Part shown: positions 7,777 to 18,283 of the stretch, piece by piece | Position numbering within the stretch: the stretch's first letter is position 1 | Layout: each line of letters opens with the position of its first letter | NCBI RefSeq assembly: GCF_004136635.1 | Contig: NZ_NOIU01000002.1 | Span: forward strand, 806,001-870,000 | DNA length: 64,000 nt | Source of the DNA: Rothia halotolerans | GTDB taxonomy: Bacteria; Actinomycetota; Actinomycetes; Actinomycetales; Micrococcaceae | Reading direction: 5' to 3' | Notes under the pieces: generated by a model | The model's input: only the letters and a program-made list of their open reading frames with translations | What the model was told of the DNA's origin: nothing | Databases searched by the model: none | Translations under genes and position numbers: made by a program

Positions 7777-8643
7777 TTATTCTGCCACATCGTCCCCGGG
7801 GCCGCCAGCGTCGCGCAGGGTGTCGAGCACCTCGCGGTCCCGCCGGTCCAGGGCCTCCTCCGGCAGCGCCTCGATCAGGTCGGGACGACGCCGCGCCGTC
7901 CGCTCGAGCTGCCAGTCCCGGCGCTCCCGCGCGATCCGGGCGTGGTTGCCCGAGAGCAGGACCTCGGGCACGCACCGCTCGCGCCAGACGCCGGGCTTGG
8001 TGTAGACGGGGTACTCGAGCAGCCCCGCCGCGTGGGACTCCTCGACCAGGGACTCGGGATTGCCGATCACGCCGGGGATCAGGCGCGCCGTCGCCTCGAC
8101 CATCGCCATCACGGCGACCTCTCCTCCGTTGAGGACGTAGTCGCCCAGGCTGACCGGGAGCACCCTGAAGCGCTCCGCGGCCCAGTCCAGCACGCGCTCG
8201 TCGATGCCCTCGTACCGCCCGCAGGCGAAGACGATGTGCTCCTCCCGGGCGAAGGACTCGGCGGTGCGCTGGGTGAAGACGCGGCCGGCGGGCGAAGGGA
8301 CCACCAGGAGGGGCCTGCGGTCCTTCTCCTCGGAGGCCTGTGGAGCCTCTTCGGCCCACGGGACCTCCCCGGCCGAGGGGGCCTGCTCGTCCGGCTCGTG
8401 CCCCGGGGCCCCGGCCAGGGTCCGCTCGAGGGCCTGGGCCCACGGCTCGGGCTTCATGACCATGCCGGCGCCGCCGCCGTAGGGCGTGTCGTCCACGGTG
8501 CGGTGGCGGTCGGTCGCGAACTCGCGCAGGTCCTGGATCGTCAGCTCCAGCAGCCCGGCCCGGCGGGCCTTGCCGATGAGCGAGAGCTCCAGCGGGGCCA
8601 GGTACTCGGGGAAGATCGAGACGACGTCGTAGCGGGGGGTCAC
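7777..8643 (-). CDS. trmD: tRNA (guanine37-N1)-methyltransferase TrmD
   Basis: 288 residues. N-terminal [28 protein letters not shown], then [21 protein letters not shown] and the SAM-binding trefoil-knot region [17 protein letters not shown] ... [15 protein letters not shown], all TrmD hallmarks. It methylates G37 of tRNAs that read CNN codons, preventing frameshifts. A 50-residue acidic insertion (about 80-125) is longer than in enterobacterial TrmD. The GTG start overlaps the rimM stop by 4 bases, so the two are translationally coupled. Confidence 0.96.
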   Translation of the reverse strand: MTPRYDVVSIFPEYLAPLELSLIGKARRAGLLELTIQDLREFATDRHRTVDDTPYGGGAGMVMKPEPWAQALERTLAGAPGHEPDEQAPSAGEVPWAEEAPQASEEKDRRPLLVVPSPAGRVFTQRTAESFAREEHIVFACGRYEGIDERVLDWAAERFRVLPVSLGDYVLNGGEVAVMAMVEATARLIPGVIGNPESLVEESHAAGLLEYPVYTKPGVWRERCVPEVLLSGNHARIARERRDWQLERTARRRPDLIEALPEEALDRRDREVLDTLRDAGGPGDDVAE

Positions 8644-9251
8644 GCGCGGTCACCGCGGTCCGACGCGGCCTCGGAGCCGCCCTCCTCGCCTTCCGAGGAG
8701 CCTTCCTCCTCGTCCTTCTGCAGGCCCAGGAGCCCCGGAGGCGGGCAGATCACCACGCGACCCTCCTCCAGGTCCACCTCGGGGACGATCTCCTCGACGA
8801 AGGGGATCAGCGCGGGCGCGCCGTCGGCGAGCTCAAGGTGCAGCAGGTCCTGCGCGGCGCCGGTCTGCAGGGCGGCGACCCTGCCGACCGGCTCCCCCAG
8901 CTCCGCCTGCTCCGGGTCCTCGACGGCGTAGACCTCGAGCCCGACGAGCTCGTGCTCGTAGAACCCCTCCTCCGCCTCGGTGTCCTCGCTCTCCACCGAG
9001 AGGCGGTGGTTGCGCAGCGCCTCGGCGTCGTTGCGCGAGGACAGCTCGGCGAAGCGCACCACCAGGATGGACTTGTTCCAGCGGGAGCCGGCGACCGTGA
9101 GGACGCCGCGGGGCGCGAGCGGGGTGGCGGGCTCGACGCCGAGCGCAGCGCCCGCCGCGAACCGCTCCTCGGGCTCGTCGGTGAACAGCTGGACGGTGAC
9201 TTCCCCACGGATGCCGTGGGGCTTGCCGATGCGGGCGACCTGTACCTGCAC
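8640..9251 (-). CDS. rimM: 16S rRNA processing / 30S maturation factor RimM
   Basis: 203 residues from GTG 9251 with AGGAG seven bases upstream. [28 protein letters not shown] opens the RimM N-terminal domain; [16 protein letters not shown] and the PRC-barrel segment ([40 protein letters not shown]) follow. The last 28 residues are an acidic Glu/Ser tail. RimM binds S19 during maturation of the 30S head. Position between khpA and trmD is canonical. Confidence 0.96.
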   Translation of the reverse strand: MQVQVARIGKPHGIRGEVTVQLFTDEPEERFAAGAALGVEPATPLAPRGVLTVAGSRWNKSILVVRFAELSSRNDAEALRNHRLSVESEDTEAEEGFYEHELVGLEVYAVEDPEQAELGEPVGRVAALQTGAAQDLLHLELADGAPALIPFVEEIVPEVDLEEGRVVICPPPGLLGLQKDEEEGSSEGEEGGSEAASDRGDRA

Positions 9252-9311
9252 TGCGGTCTCCTGGAGCTTCGGGGCCGAAGGACGGCCCGGCGGATGCGGA
9301 TGGTTAAGGAT

Positions 9312-9349
9312 ACGGGCCCGCCCCCGCCGTGCGGCGGGAACGGGCCCGT
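9312..9349 (-). terminator. Strong hairpin between khpA and rimM
   Basis: An outer 9-bp perfect stem (ACGGGCCCG 9312-9320 / CGGGCCCGT 9341-9349) encloses a second 6-bp stem (CCGCCG / CGGCGG) in the 139-base gap inside the rpsP-khpA-rimM-trmD operon. The run TATCCTTAACC follows on the minus strand. It could attenuate rimM-trmD relative to rpsP. Confidence 0.5.
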
Positions 9350-9390
9350 GGGAGCGAGAACGCTCGTCAGGAAGCGCCGGGGCGCCGAGG

Positions 9391-9633
9391 TCAGCGCTGG
9401 CGGTCGGTGTCGACGACGTCGACCCGGACCTGCTCGCCCTCGGCGAGCGCGCCGATCACGGTGCGCACCGAGGTGGCGGTGCGCCCGCCCCGGCCGATGA
9501 CGCGCCCGAGGTCGTCCGGGTGGACCCGGACCTCGAGGGTCTGGCCGCGGCGGCCGCTCCGCGAGCGGACGCTCACGTCGTCAGGGTGATCAACGATCCC
9601 CCGGACGAGGTGCTCCAGCGCTTCGGCGAGCAT
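9391..9633 (-). CDS. khpA: KH-domain RNA-binding protein KhpA
   Basis: 80 residues from ATG 9633. MLAEALEHLVRGIVDHPDDV leads into a single KH domain, with the nucleic-acid-binding loop VIGRGGRTATSVRTVI intact. KhpA proteins, usually with KhpB/Jag, bind many small and messenger RNAs and affect cell size. The start lies one base after the rpsP stop, the standard arrangement. Confidence 0.93.
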   Translation of the reverse strand: MLAEALEHLVRGIVDHPDDVSVRSRSGRRGQTLEVRVHPDDLGRVIGRGGRTATSVRTVIGALAEGEQVRVDVVDTDRQR

Positions 9634-9634
9634 G

Positions 9635-10033
9635 CTACTCGGCGTTCTCCGCCGAAGCCTCGGCGGCCTTCTCCTCACCCTTGGGGGTGATGGCCTCCAC
9701 GATCACGGAGCCCTTCTCGGGCGTCACGAACTCGGGCTTGCGCTCGACGGGCTTGACGGTCGACTCGGCGTCGCCCTCGCCCTTGAACTTGGCCCAGTCG
9801 CCGGTGAGCTTCAGCAGCGCGAGCACCTGCTCGGTCGGCTGCGCGCCGACGGAGAGCCAGTACTGGGCGCGCTCGGAGTCGATCTTGACGAACGAGGGGT
9901 TCTCGGTCGGCTGGTAGACGCCGATCTCCTCGATCGCGCGACCGTCCCGCTTGGTGCGGGAGTCGGCGACGACGACGCGGTACCGGGGATCGCGGATCTT
10001 GCCGAGACGCTTGAGACGAATCTTAACTGCCAC
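9635..10033 (-). CDS. rpsP: 30S ribosomal protein S16
   Basis: 132 residues beginning [38 protein letters not shown], the signature N-terminus of S16; [17 protein letters not shown] follows. The last 45 or so residues are a charged actinobacterial extension ([17 protein letters not shown] and an Ala/Glu tail). It is the first gene of the rpsP-khpA-rimM-trmD run; CAGGAGT about 8 bases upstream is the ribosome site. Confidence 0.97.
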   Translation of the reverse strand: MAVKIRLKRLGKIRDPRYRVVVADSRTKRDGRAIEEIGVYQPTENPSFVKIDSERAQYWLSVGAQPTEQVLALLKLTGDWAKFKGEGDAESTVKPVERKPEFVTPEKGSVIVEAITPKGEEKAAEASAENAE

Positions 10034-10170
10034 TGGTGTGGACTCCTGTATCTATACACAGTGGACCGCTCGCTCGGTGCAGACCGTGGGGCGGGCCGCG
10101 GTGAGGAGGATCCGGAAGGGACGCAATGGACGCGCGGTGAGAGGGGCCGCGCGCATCGAGTACCTGTCAA

Positions 10171-10176
10171 GTATAC
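10171..10176 (-). promoter_or_regulatory. Candidate -10 box of the rpsP operon
   Basis: TATACT on the minus strand, 138 bases before rpsP, the best -10 match in the 355-base gap; no good -35 is seen at 17 bp. The surrounding TATACACAG is repeated nearer the gene at 10054-10062. The rest of 10034-10388 holds only the repeat and palindrome listed separately, and no gene. Confidence 0.35.
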
Positions 10177-10260
10177 ACAGGGGCCGGAGCCGGCGCAGTG
10201 TGCCGCGGGCCACGCACGACGACGCCGCGCCCCGCTCCCCGGCAAGGGTGCGGGGCGCGA

Positions 10261-10303
10261 CGGACATCAGCGCGGCGGACATCAGCGCGGCGGACATCAG
10301 CGG
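10261..10303. repeat. Tandem repeat, 15-bp unit, almost three copies
   Basis: CGGACATCAGCGCGG is repeated at 10261, 10276 and (13 bases) 10291. It lies in the gap between the ABC permease and rpsP. Read on the minus strand it would encode MSAAL units, but no credible gene surrounds it. Confidence 0.85.
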
Positions 10304-10326
10304 AGTGCAGCGCTTAGGGCGCGGGG

Positions 10327-10350
10327 CCGGCCCGGGCGCGCCCGGGCCGG
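10327..10350 (-). terminator. GC-rich palindromic terminator after the ABC permease
   Basis: A perfect 24-bp palindrome (left arm CCGGCCCGGGCG) begins 39 bases past the stop of the permease gene. No U tract is present, as is usual for terminators in high-GC actinobacteria. Confidence 0.5.
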
Positions 10351-10388
10351 GGCGAACCGGGCCGGGGTGAACCGCTCCGGACCGCGCC

Positions 10389-11609
10389 TCACACCTTCCG
10401 GCGCAGCACCTGGGCCCACGTGAAGGCCTGGCCGGTGCGCATCACCGCCCGGCGGTAGAGGCGCCCGCACCAGATCATCACCAGCACGACCGTGACCAGG
10501 GCGATCGCCGCGGCGATCAGCCCCTGCCACCACGAGGCCGTCCCCTCCACCAGCCGCATGGGCATGATGACCGAGGAGAACACGGGGAGGTAGGACAGCA
10601 CCGCCTGCAGGGTCCCCGAGGCCGCCGTGCCGCCCAGCAGCACCGCGACCAGCAGGAAGATCACCGGGCCGGTGCTGGCGTTGAGGTCCTCCGTGCGGTC
10701 GGCCATCGCCCCGACCACCGCCCAGATCGCGGCGAGGATCGCGAAGCCGACCACGAAGAAGCCGATGAACCAGCCCGTGCTGCCGAGGATCCAGCCGATG
10801 TTGATCCCGAGGTCCAGGAAGGTCGCCGCGGTGAGGCCTACGGCCGCGTAGACGATCAGCTGGGAGAAGGCGAGGACCATGTTGGCGACCAGCTTGCCCG
10901 TCAGCAGCTGCCCCACCGGGATCGAGGTCGCGATGATCTCGACCACCCGGTTCTGCTTCTCCTCCAGGATCGAGGCCGCGATGGCCATGCCGAAGGTGAT
11001 CGCGGCCATGTAGAAGACGAAGGCGAAGACCAGCCCCAGGATGCGCGCCTGGGCGCTGTCCGAGGAGCTCTCCACGCCCTCGACGGTGACGTCGGTGCCG
11101 CGGTTCAGCTCCTGGAGGTCCACCCCCAGCTGCGCCGCGTTCTCCGCCTGCGCCGCGGAGGAGACCGCCTGGACGAGGTAGTCGCCCGCGGTGCCGGTGG
11201 TTCCGTCCTCGGTGATCAGGACCCACCCGTCGTCGCCCTGGAGGAGGGCCAGGTCGGCGTCGCCCTCGGAGACCATCTCGCGGGCGGCGTCGGCGTCGGA
11301 GGCCTCCGCCGTCTCCAGGGCGGGGCCGTCCGCGCCGGATGACAGCTCGGAGGCTGCCTCCACCCTCTCCTGGGCGAGGGCGCCGGTCACGGCCACCGTG
11401 TCGGTGGAGTCGCGGCCGTTCATGAAGGACATGAAGGCGGCGCCTCCCACGATGATGAGGACCGTGATGAGCGAGGTGACGATGAAGGTCTTGTCGGTGG
11501 CCCGGACCACGATCTCGCGGGCCGCCACGGTGCGCCAGGCGCCTCGGGCCGGCGCGGGGGCGGGACGCTCTGCGGCGTCCGGGCGCTCTGCGGTGCTGTG
11601 CTGGTTCAT
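10389..11609 (-). CDS. ABC-2 type permease, NatB-like exporter subunit
   Basis: 406 residues from ATG 11609. One N-terminal helix (FIVTSLITVLIIVGGAAFMSF, about 44-64), a large extracytoplasmic loop of about 130 residues, then five or six helices from about residue 205 (LGLVFAFVFYMAAITFGMAIAASILEEKQNRVVEII). The segment EEKQNRVVEIIATSI is diagnostic of NatB/YhaP-type ABC-2 permeases. It overlaps the ATPase stop by 4 bases (ATGA), so the two make one exporter. The neighbouring two-component system suggests control by an envelope or drug signal. Substrate unknown. Confidence 0.88.
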   Translation of the reverse strand: MNQHSTAERPDAAERPAPAPARGAWRTVAAREIVVRATDKTFIVTSLITVLIIVGGAAFMSFMNGRDSTDTVAVTGALAQERVEAASELSSGADGPALETAEASDADAAREMVSEGDADLALLQGDDGWVLITEDGTTGTAGDYLVQAVSSAAQAENAAQLGVDLQELNRGTDVTVEGVESSSDSAQARILGLVFAFVFYMAAITFGMAIAASILEEKQNRVVEIIATSIPVGQLLTGKLVANMVLAFSQLIVYAAVGLTAATFLDLGINIGWILGSTGWFIGFFVVGFAILAAIWAVVGAMADRTEDLNASTGPVIFLLVAVLLGGTAASGTLQAVLSYLPVFSSVIMPMRLVEGTASWWQGLIAAAIALVTVVLVMIWCGRLYRRAVMRTGQAFTWAQVLRRKV

Positions 11610-12559
11610 CGGGTGACCTCCCGGTAGATCTCGGCCAGGCTCGGCTGGACGCGGGCGAACTCGGTCATGCCGCGCTCGAGCCCCTCGGCCATGAGGTTCC
11701 GGCGGATGGCGGCGGTCTCCCCCTCGCGGGGGAGGTCCACGAGCGCCGTCGGGCCGTCCACGTCGACGACCTCGACGCCGCGGACGCCCCGGACCCAGCC
11801 GGCGTCCTGCGTGGAGTCGAGGCGGTAGCGCAGCGGGCCGGCGTCGCGGAGCTCCTGCGCCGTCCCGGCGACGGCCAGGCGGCCCTCCTCCAGGATGACG
11901 ACGTCCTCGCAGAGCCGCTCGACCAGGTCCAGCTGGTGGCTCGAGAACAGGATGGAGACGCCACGGCGCAGGAAGGTGCCCAGCAGCGCGACCATCGAGT
12001 CGACGGCGACCGGGTCCAGCCCGGAGAACGGCTCGTCCAGCACCAGGCACTCGGGCTCGTGCACCAGCGCGGCGGCGATCTGGACGCGCTGCTGGTTGCC
12101 CAGCGAGAGCGACTCGAGCTTGTCCCCGGTCCGCTCCCCCAACCCGAACCGCTCCAGCAGCTCCCGGGCCTTCTCCCGGGCGGTCGCGGTGTCCAGCCCG
12201 CGCAGACGGCCCAGGTAGACCAGCTGGTCCAGGACCTTCTGCTTCGGGTAGAGGCCGCGCTCCTCGGGCATGTAGCCGAAGCGCGCCCGGTCCGCGCCGG
12301 TGATCGGCGCGCCGTTCCACAGCACCTCGCCTCGGCTGGGCTCCAGGACCCCCATGATCATCCGCATCGAGGTGGTCTTGCCGGCCCCGTTGGAGCCGAG
12401 GAAGCCCGTCATGACGCCGGGGCGCAGGCGGAAGGACAGGTCCTCCACCACCGTGCGGTCCCCGAAGTCCCTGCCGAGCCCCCGCACGCTAAGTCCTGCG
12501 TCGGGGGACGTGCCGTCCCTGGTCTCGTGCGCGCCGCGCGTCGCGGTGCCCTGTTCCAC
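11606..12559 (-). CDS. ABC transporter ATP-binding protein, NatA-like
   Basis: 317 residues from GTG 12559, chosen because a perfect AGGAGG lies 5 bases before it; an upstream ATG (12601) would put that site inside the gene. Walker A GSNGAGKTT at 55-63, Q-loop region PEERGLYPKQKV, signature LSLGNQQRV, Walker B CLVLDEPFSGLDP and the switch His in SSHQLDLVERL are all intact. The last 80 residues form the C-terminal domain seen in NatA-type subunits. It powers the adjacent permease. Confidence 0.92.
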   Translation of the reverse strand: MEQGTATRGAHETRDGTSPDAGLSVRGLGRDFGDRTVVEDLSFRLRPGVMTGFLGSNGAGKTTSMRMIMGVLEPSRGEVLWNGAPITGADRARFGYMPEERGLYPKQKVLDQLVYLGRLRGLDTATAREKARELLERFGLGERTGDKLESLSLGNQQRVQIAAALVHEPECLVLDEPFSGLDPVAVDSMVALLGTFLRRGVSILFSSHQLDLVERLCEDVVILEEGRLAVAGTAQELRDAGPLRYRLDSTQDAGWVRGVRGVEVVDVDGPTALVDLPREGETAAIRRNLMAEGLERGMTEFARVQPSLAEIYREVTR

Positions 12560-12691
12560 TGCTGCCTCCTGAGGCCTCGTCGTAGAGCCGGTGCCGTGCA
12601 CCGACCGTCGTGACGATCAGCCTAGTGAGGCGCGCGGGGCCGGGGATCAGCCCAGGGGGTGAACCTGCTCCGCTCCCCTCCCCGCCGGGTC

Positions 12692-13465
12692 CTACGGCAG
12701 GTCGACCAGCCCGGCGCGGTGGGCGAAGAGCACCGCCTGCACCCGGTCCCGGCTGAGGGTCTTGGCGAAGATGTGGGAGACGTGGGTCTTCACGGTGGCC
12801 TGGCCGAGGAACAGGTCAGCGGCGATCTCCTGGTTGGAGCGGCCGCGGGCGATGTGGGCCAGCACCTCGCGCTCCCTCTCCGAGAGGGCCTCGAGGGCCG
12901 CGGCGTCCTCCTCGGACAGCTCGCGACGGGCGCCCTGCCCGGGTGCCGCCGGGGCGTCGTCGTGCCCCCGCCCTCCGATGGGGCCGGCGGGGCTCTGCGC
13001 GCCGGCGGCTTCCGCCCCGGCCGCCGCCTCCGCCGCGCGGGCCTGGGTGATCCGCTGGATGACGGGCAGCGTCATCTCCGGGCTGAGCAGCGCGTGGCCG
13101 CCCGCCACCGCCTCGATGGCCGCCACGAGGTCCTCCGCGCTGGCCGTCTTGAGCAGGAAGCCGCTCGCCCCGGCCTGCAGCGCCCCGAAGAGGTAGTCGT
13201 GACGGTCGAAGGTGGTCAGGATGATCACCTTCCCCAGCCCCTCGGCGACCGCGATCCGCGTCGCCTCGATGCCGGACATGCCGGGCATCTGGATGTCCAT
13301 GAGCACGACGTCGGCCGCGGCCTCCCGCAGCCCGGCCAGCGCCGCGCGGGCGTTCGCCGCCTGCCCCACCACCTCGATCCCGGGCTCGGTGGAGAGCACC
13401 AGGGAGAAGCCGGAGCGGACCAGCTGCTGGTCGTCGACGAGGTAGACGCGGATGGGGGCGGTCAT
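12692..13465 (-). CDS. NarL/LuxR-family response regulator
   Basis: 257 residues. Receiver domain residues 1-125: acidic pair Asp11-Asp12, phospho-acceptor Asp57 (VVLMDIQMPGMSG), then ILTTFD and FLLKTAS (Thr and Lys switch residues). A long Ala/Gly/Pro-rich linker (about 140-185) joins it to a LuxR-type helix-turn-helix (LSEREREVLAHIARGRSNQEIAADLFLGQATVKTHVSHIFAK). The start overlaps the kinase stop by 4 bases. The ABC ATPase gene starts 132 bases downstream on the same strand, so it is the likely target. Confidence 0.93.
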   Translation of the reverse strand: MTAPIRVYLVDDQQLVRSGFSLVLSTEPGIEVVGQAANARAALAGLREAAADVVLMDIQMPGMSGIEATRIAVAEGLGKVIILTTFDRHDYLFGALQAGASGFLLKTASAEDLVAAIEAVAGGHALLSPEMTLPVIQRITQARAAEAAAGAEAAGAQSPAGPIGGRGHDDAPAAPGQGARRELSEEDAAALEALSEREREVLAHIARGRSNQEIAADLFLGQATVKTHVSHIFAKTLSRDRVQAVLFAHRAGLVDLP

Positions 13466-14880
13466 GAGCTGCCTTTCGATGAGCCGGCCAGCGGCAGGCC
13501 GAAGCGGGTGGTCCAGCCGGGACCGGGCACGCGGGGGCCGGCCAGGGCGTAGCCGCCGAAGGCCGCGGCCCGCTCCCGCAGGCCGGTCAGGCCGGTGCCG
13601 GTGCTGTGCACGGCGTCGGCGGGGTGCACGGCCGTGGCGCGGCCCGAGTCGGTGATCTCCGCCTCGAGCACGCGCGGGTCCTCGAGGTGGCGGACGGCCA
13701 GGCGGCAGGCCGTGGCGCTGGAGTGCTTGGCCACGTTGGTCAGCGCCTCCTGGGCCATCCGGTAGAAGGCCGCCTGCGCGGGCGGGGGCATCTCCGAGCA
13801 GGTCCGCTCCCACTCCTCGCCGAAGCCGGCGGCGTCCACCCGCTCGACCGTCACGCCCAGCCGCTCCATGCCCGCGATGAGGTCGTCGAGATCCGCCAGC
13901 CGGGGCTCGAGCCCGGTCTCCGCGGCGGGATCCTCGTCGTCCCCAGCGCGGCGCAGCACCCCCAGCAGGGACTGCAGGGCCGCGATCCCCTCCCGCGTGC
14001 TGCCCTCGACGTCCGCGAGCGAGTCCCGCACCCGGCCCGCCCTGGCCTCGTCCAGCTCCAAGCGCCCGCCCGAGGCCTCGGCCGCGGCGATCACCCGCCG
14101 CACCCCGCCCGCCAGGAGCCCGACGCCGGTGAAGTGATGCCCCACGGAGTCGTGCAGGTCCCGCGCGAGCCGCAGCCGCTCCTCGACCACCGCCTGGCGC
14201 GCGAGCCGCCGCGACTGGTCCTCGATGGTGCGCTTCTGCTCCAGGAGCCGGTGCCGGCGCAGGGTCGAGCGCCAGGTGACCGCACCGAAGGCGAGCGCGC
14301 CGCCGAAGTAGGCGAGGTTGAGCCCGAGGCTGTAGAGGAAGTAGGCGCTCGCCGCGCTGAGCGGGCCGGGGTTGCTCTCCAGGACCGGCCCGAGCAGCTG
14401 GGAGAGGTTCTCGGTGAACACCCAGGTCAGGAAGATCCAGCCGAACATGCCGACCACCACCAGGGCGCTCAGGACCACGAGCGCGGTCCGGTTGCGGGAC
14501 CACGCGGCGGCGGTGTAGATGGCCGCGAAGTAGCTGCCCTGATACACCACCGTCACCGTCGCCTCGGGCGAGACGTAGGTCAGCAGGGCGAAGGCGAGGC
14601 TCGTCACCGCGAGGGTGACCAGCGGGCGCCGGCGGCGCACCGCGAGGCAGGCGGGCATGGCCGCCGCGGCCGCGTAGTCCAGGAAGCCGGGCGGCTCGTC
14701 ATCGTAGGAGCCGAGGCTGTGCATGAGGACGACGGTGAGGAGCGCGGCGGCGGCCAGGACGGCGGCGATCAGCAGGTCGATGCGCTGCTGCCGGGCCGTG
14801 GGCAGGGGCCGCTTCCAGCCGCTGCCGGCCTCCTCCTCCCACAGCGCGCGCAGCCGCGGCAGCGCGCCCCGGGCGCCCAC
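13462..14880 (-). CDS. DesK/NarX-type sensor histidine kinase
   Basis: 472 residues from GTG 14880, two bases after the upstream stop. Five or six hydrophobic segments occupy about residues 35-205, with little extracytoplasmic sequence, suggesting a sensor of membrane state. The HisKA_3 box LARDLHDSVGHHFTGVG carries the phospho-acceptor His243, and the ATPase domain shows EALTNVAKHSSATACRLAV and STGTGLTGLRERAAAFGG. It pairs with the overlapping response regulator. LiaRS/DesKR-like systems next to NatAB exporters commonly answer cell-envelope stress; the ligand here is unknown. Confidence 0.92.
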   Translation of the reverse strand: MGARGALPRLRALWEEEAGSGWKRPLPTARQQRIDLLIAAVLAAAALLTVVLMHSLGSYDDEPPGFLDYAAAAAMPACLAVRRRRPLVTLAVTSLAFALLTYVSPEATVTVVYQGSYFAAIYTAAAWSRNRTALVVLSALVVVGMFGWIFLTWVFTENLSQLLGPVLESNPGPLSAASAYFLYSLGLNLAYFGGALAFGAVTWRSTLRRHRLLEQKRTIEDQSRRLARQAVVEERLRLARDLHDSVGHHFTGVGLLAGGVRRVIAAAEASGGRLELDEARAGRVRDSLADVEGSTREGIAALQSLLGVLRRAGDDEDPAAETGLEPRLADLDDLIAGMERLGVTVERVDAAGFGEEWERTCSEMPPPAQAAFYRMAQEALTNVAKHSSATACRLAVRHLEDPRVLEAEITDSGRATAVHPADAVHSTGTGLTGLRERAAAFGGYALAGPRVPGPGWTTRFGLPLAGSSKGSS

Positions 14881-14882
14881 CC

Positions 14883-15989
14883 CTACCTCTTCCGGCGCGC
14901 GATCCACGCGCCGACGCCGAGCCCCGCGGCCGCCACGACCGTCCAGGGGTTCCTGCGGGCGGCGTCGAGGGCCCGCCCGGCGGCCTCGCGCACGGTGGGC
15001 AGGGCCTCGCCGGCCGCGCCCGGGCCCCGCGGGGCGAAGGCCAGGCGCTCGTGGCCGGGCTGGTCCGCGAAGAGCTTCCGGCCGTCGATGACCTTCGCCG
15101 CGATGTCCGGCACGCCGAGCAGCTGCAGCGCCGACTCCGGGGCGTAGCGGCCGCTCGCGTCCCGGGCGTAGCGCTCCAGGCGGCGGGAGCCGACGGCGTC
15201 GAGCCCGAAGGCGTCCGTGAGCGCGGCGACGCCGGCCACCCGGGCGGCGTCGCGCAGCCTGCTCGGGGACTGGCCGCCGACCTGTGCCTGCAGCACGTCG
15301 GCCGGGGAGTCGGCGGGATAGGAGCTCACGGCGTCGCGGGTCGGGCCCCACTCCAGGGAGACGGGCTCGCCCTCGGCGGGGCAGTAGGTCACCGCCCGGT
15401 GCTCGCCGTCGGTGTCCAGGACGACGGCGCGGGCGGCCGCGGCGTCGACCACCTCGAGCAGGGCGGGGTACGTCTCGGCGCTGACCAGGGTCCAGCCGGA
15501 GCCGGCGTCGGCCACCTCGATCTGGCCGGAGAAGTCGGCGCGGGAGAGCCAGCGCGCCAGCCGGGCCCGGTCCGCCTCGATCGTCGCGACCGCGGTGGGG
15601 TTTTCCGGGACGCCGGGACCGGTCTGCCACGAGGCGTACTCCAGGCCCGGGTAGGCCAGGATGGCCTCCATGACGTCGTTGAGCTCACTACCCAGGCTCA
15701 GCTGGCCGTCGAGGCTCGCGCGGGCCACCAGGGTCAGCTCGCCCTGGACGTGGACCGGCAGCATGAGCTGGAGGTTCTGGTCCCCCGAGCTGTACAGCGC
15801 GGGCACCGACTCCTCCCGGAGCAGCCGCAGGATGTGCTCCCGCTCGGCCGCCGGGTCCTGTCCGGCCGCCGTGACCTCTCCCTCGGCGGACTCCGTCAGC
15901 CGCTGGTGCAGGTCCAGGCGCACGGGAACCCACTGCCAGGCGATGCCGGAGGGCATCCGCCGGTCCGTGGTGTGGTCCTCGGGCGTCAC
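14883..15989 (-). CDS. Unknown protein with C-terminal membrane helix
   Basis: 368 residues from GTG 15989 (GAGGAAG upstream). No family recognised. The protein is acidic and soluble-looking through residue about 340, with a duplicated feel: VHVQGELTLVARASLDGQLS and ADFSGQIEVADAGSGWTLVSAE. It ends in one short hydrophobic helix and a basic tail (NPWTVVAAAGLGVGAWIARRKR), so it is probably tail-anchored with the bulk in the cytoplasm. Its stop is two bases before the histidine kinase start, which ties it to the two-component/ABC operon; it may be an accessory regulator of that system. Confidence 0.6.
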   Translation of the reverse strand: MTPEDHTTDRRMPSGIAWQWVPVRLDLHQRLTESAEGEVTAAGQDPAAEREHILRLLREESVPALYSSGDQNLQLMLPVHVQGELTLVARASLDGQLSLGSELNDVMEAILAYPGLEYASWQTGPGVPENPTAVATIEADRARLARWLSRADFSGQIEVADAGSGWTLVSAETYPALLEVVDAAAARAVVLDTDGEHRAVTYCPAEGEPVSLEWGPTRDAVSSYPADSPADVLQAQVGGQSPSRLRDAARVAGVAALTDAFGLDAVGSRRLERYARDASGRYAPESALQLLGVPDIAAKVIDGRKLFADQPGHERLAFAPRGPGAAGEALPTVREAAGRALDAARRNPWTVVAAAGLGVGAWIARRKR

Positions 15990-16042
15990 GTCACTTCCTC
16001 GCTGGTCGGGTGGTTCGGGTCTTCTAGCTGGGGCGGCCGCGC

Positions 16043-16534
16043 TCAGTTCCAGCGGTGGGAGCTGAGCTCGATGACCGCCTCGCCCCCGCGGACCGAGAGC
16101 GCCTGGCGCAGCCGGTCCGCGAAGCCCGGGCCGAGGTAGTCGTCCAGCTCCGCCGGGGCGACGAAGCGGTACTCGAGCAGCTCCTCCTCCTGCAGGATGA
16201 TCGGGGCGTCGGAGGGGATGGTCCCGCCGTCGTAGACGTAGTAGGCCGAGTCGCCCCACTCCCCCATGCTCAGGCCGTGGAAGATGAGCAGCAGGCGGCC
16301 CGGGGCGAGCTCGAGCCCGACCTCCTCCAGGACCTCGCGGAAGCAGCCCTCCTGCGGGGCCTCGCCGGCCTCGACCGTGCCGCCCGGCAGGGTCCAGCCG
16401 TCCTTGTAGTTGGGCTTGGCCACCAGGATGCCGCCGTGCTCGTCGGTGATCAGGGCGCCGGCGGCCATCCGGCGGCGCGGCAGCGACGCGACGAATGCTC
16501 GGAAGTCCTCGGGGGAGAGATAGGTATGAGCCAT
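16043..16534 (-). CDS. Nudix hydrolase
   Basis: 163 residues from ATG 16534. Full Nudix box GGTVEAGEAPQEGCFREVLEEVGLEL with all metal-binding Glu residues; LVAKPNYKDGWTLPGG precedes it. Substrate cannot be told from sequence. It begins 10 bases after the ffh stop, so it may be read through from ffh, and it ends 53 bases before the next gene of the kinase operon. Confidence 0.9.
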   Translation of the reverse strand: MAHTYLSPEDFRAFVASLPRRRMAAGALITDEHGGILVAKPNYKDGWTLPGGTVEAGEAPQEGCFREVLEEVGLELAPGRLLLIFHGLSMGEWGDSAYYVYDGGTIPSDAPIILQEEELLEYRFVAPAELDDYLGPGFADRLRQALSVRGGEAVIELSSHRWN

Positions 16535-16544
16535 ATGTACAGGT

Positions 16545-18134
<1,590 letters not shown>

Positions 18135-18222
18135 GTGCCGTGGTCTACTTTCGCTGCTGAGATTCTCGGGGCGTGCCCCGCCGGCGGGATGCGCCTGCGG
18201 GAAGCGGTCGACTTACAAGAGT

Positions 18223-18265
18223 AGCACCGGTGCCCCCGCTCGGACTGAACGGGGGCACCGGTGCT
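18223..18265 (-). terminator. Strong terminator after amtB
   Basis: A 16-bp perfect stem (18223-18238 with 18250-18265, left arm AGCACCGGTGCCCCCG) and an 11-base loop, 19 bases after the amtB stop; CTCTTGT follows on the minus strand. It separates amtB from ffh. Confidence 0.85.
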
Positions 18266-18283
18266 GTGGACGGGACGGGCGGA

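Noticed and set aside
10052-10297. Minus-strand 81-codon frame beginning with MSAAL repeats
   Set aside because: Created by the 15-bp DNA repeat; no ribosome site and no conserved sequence.
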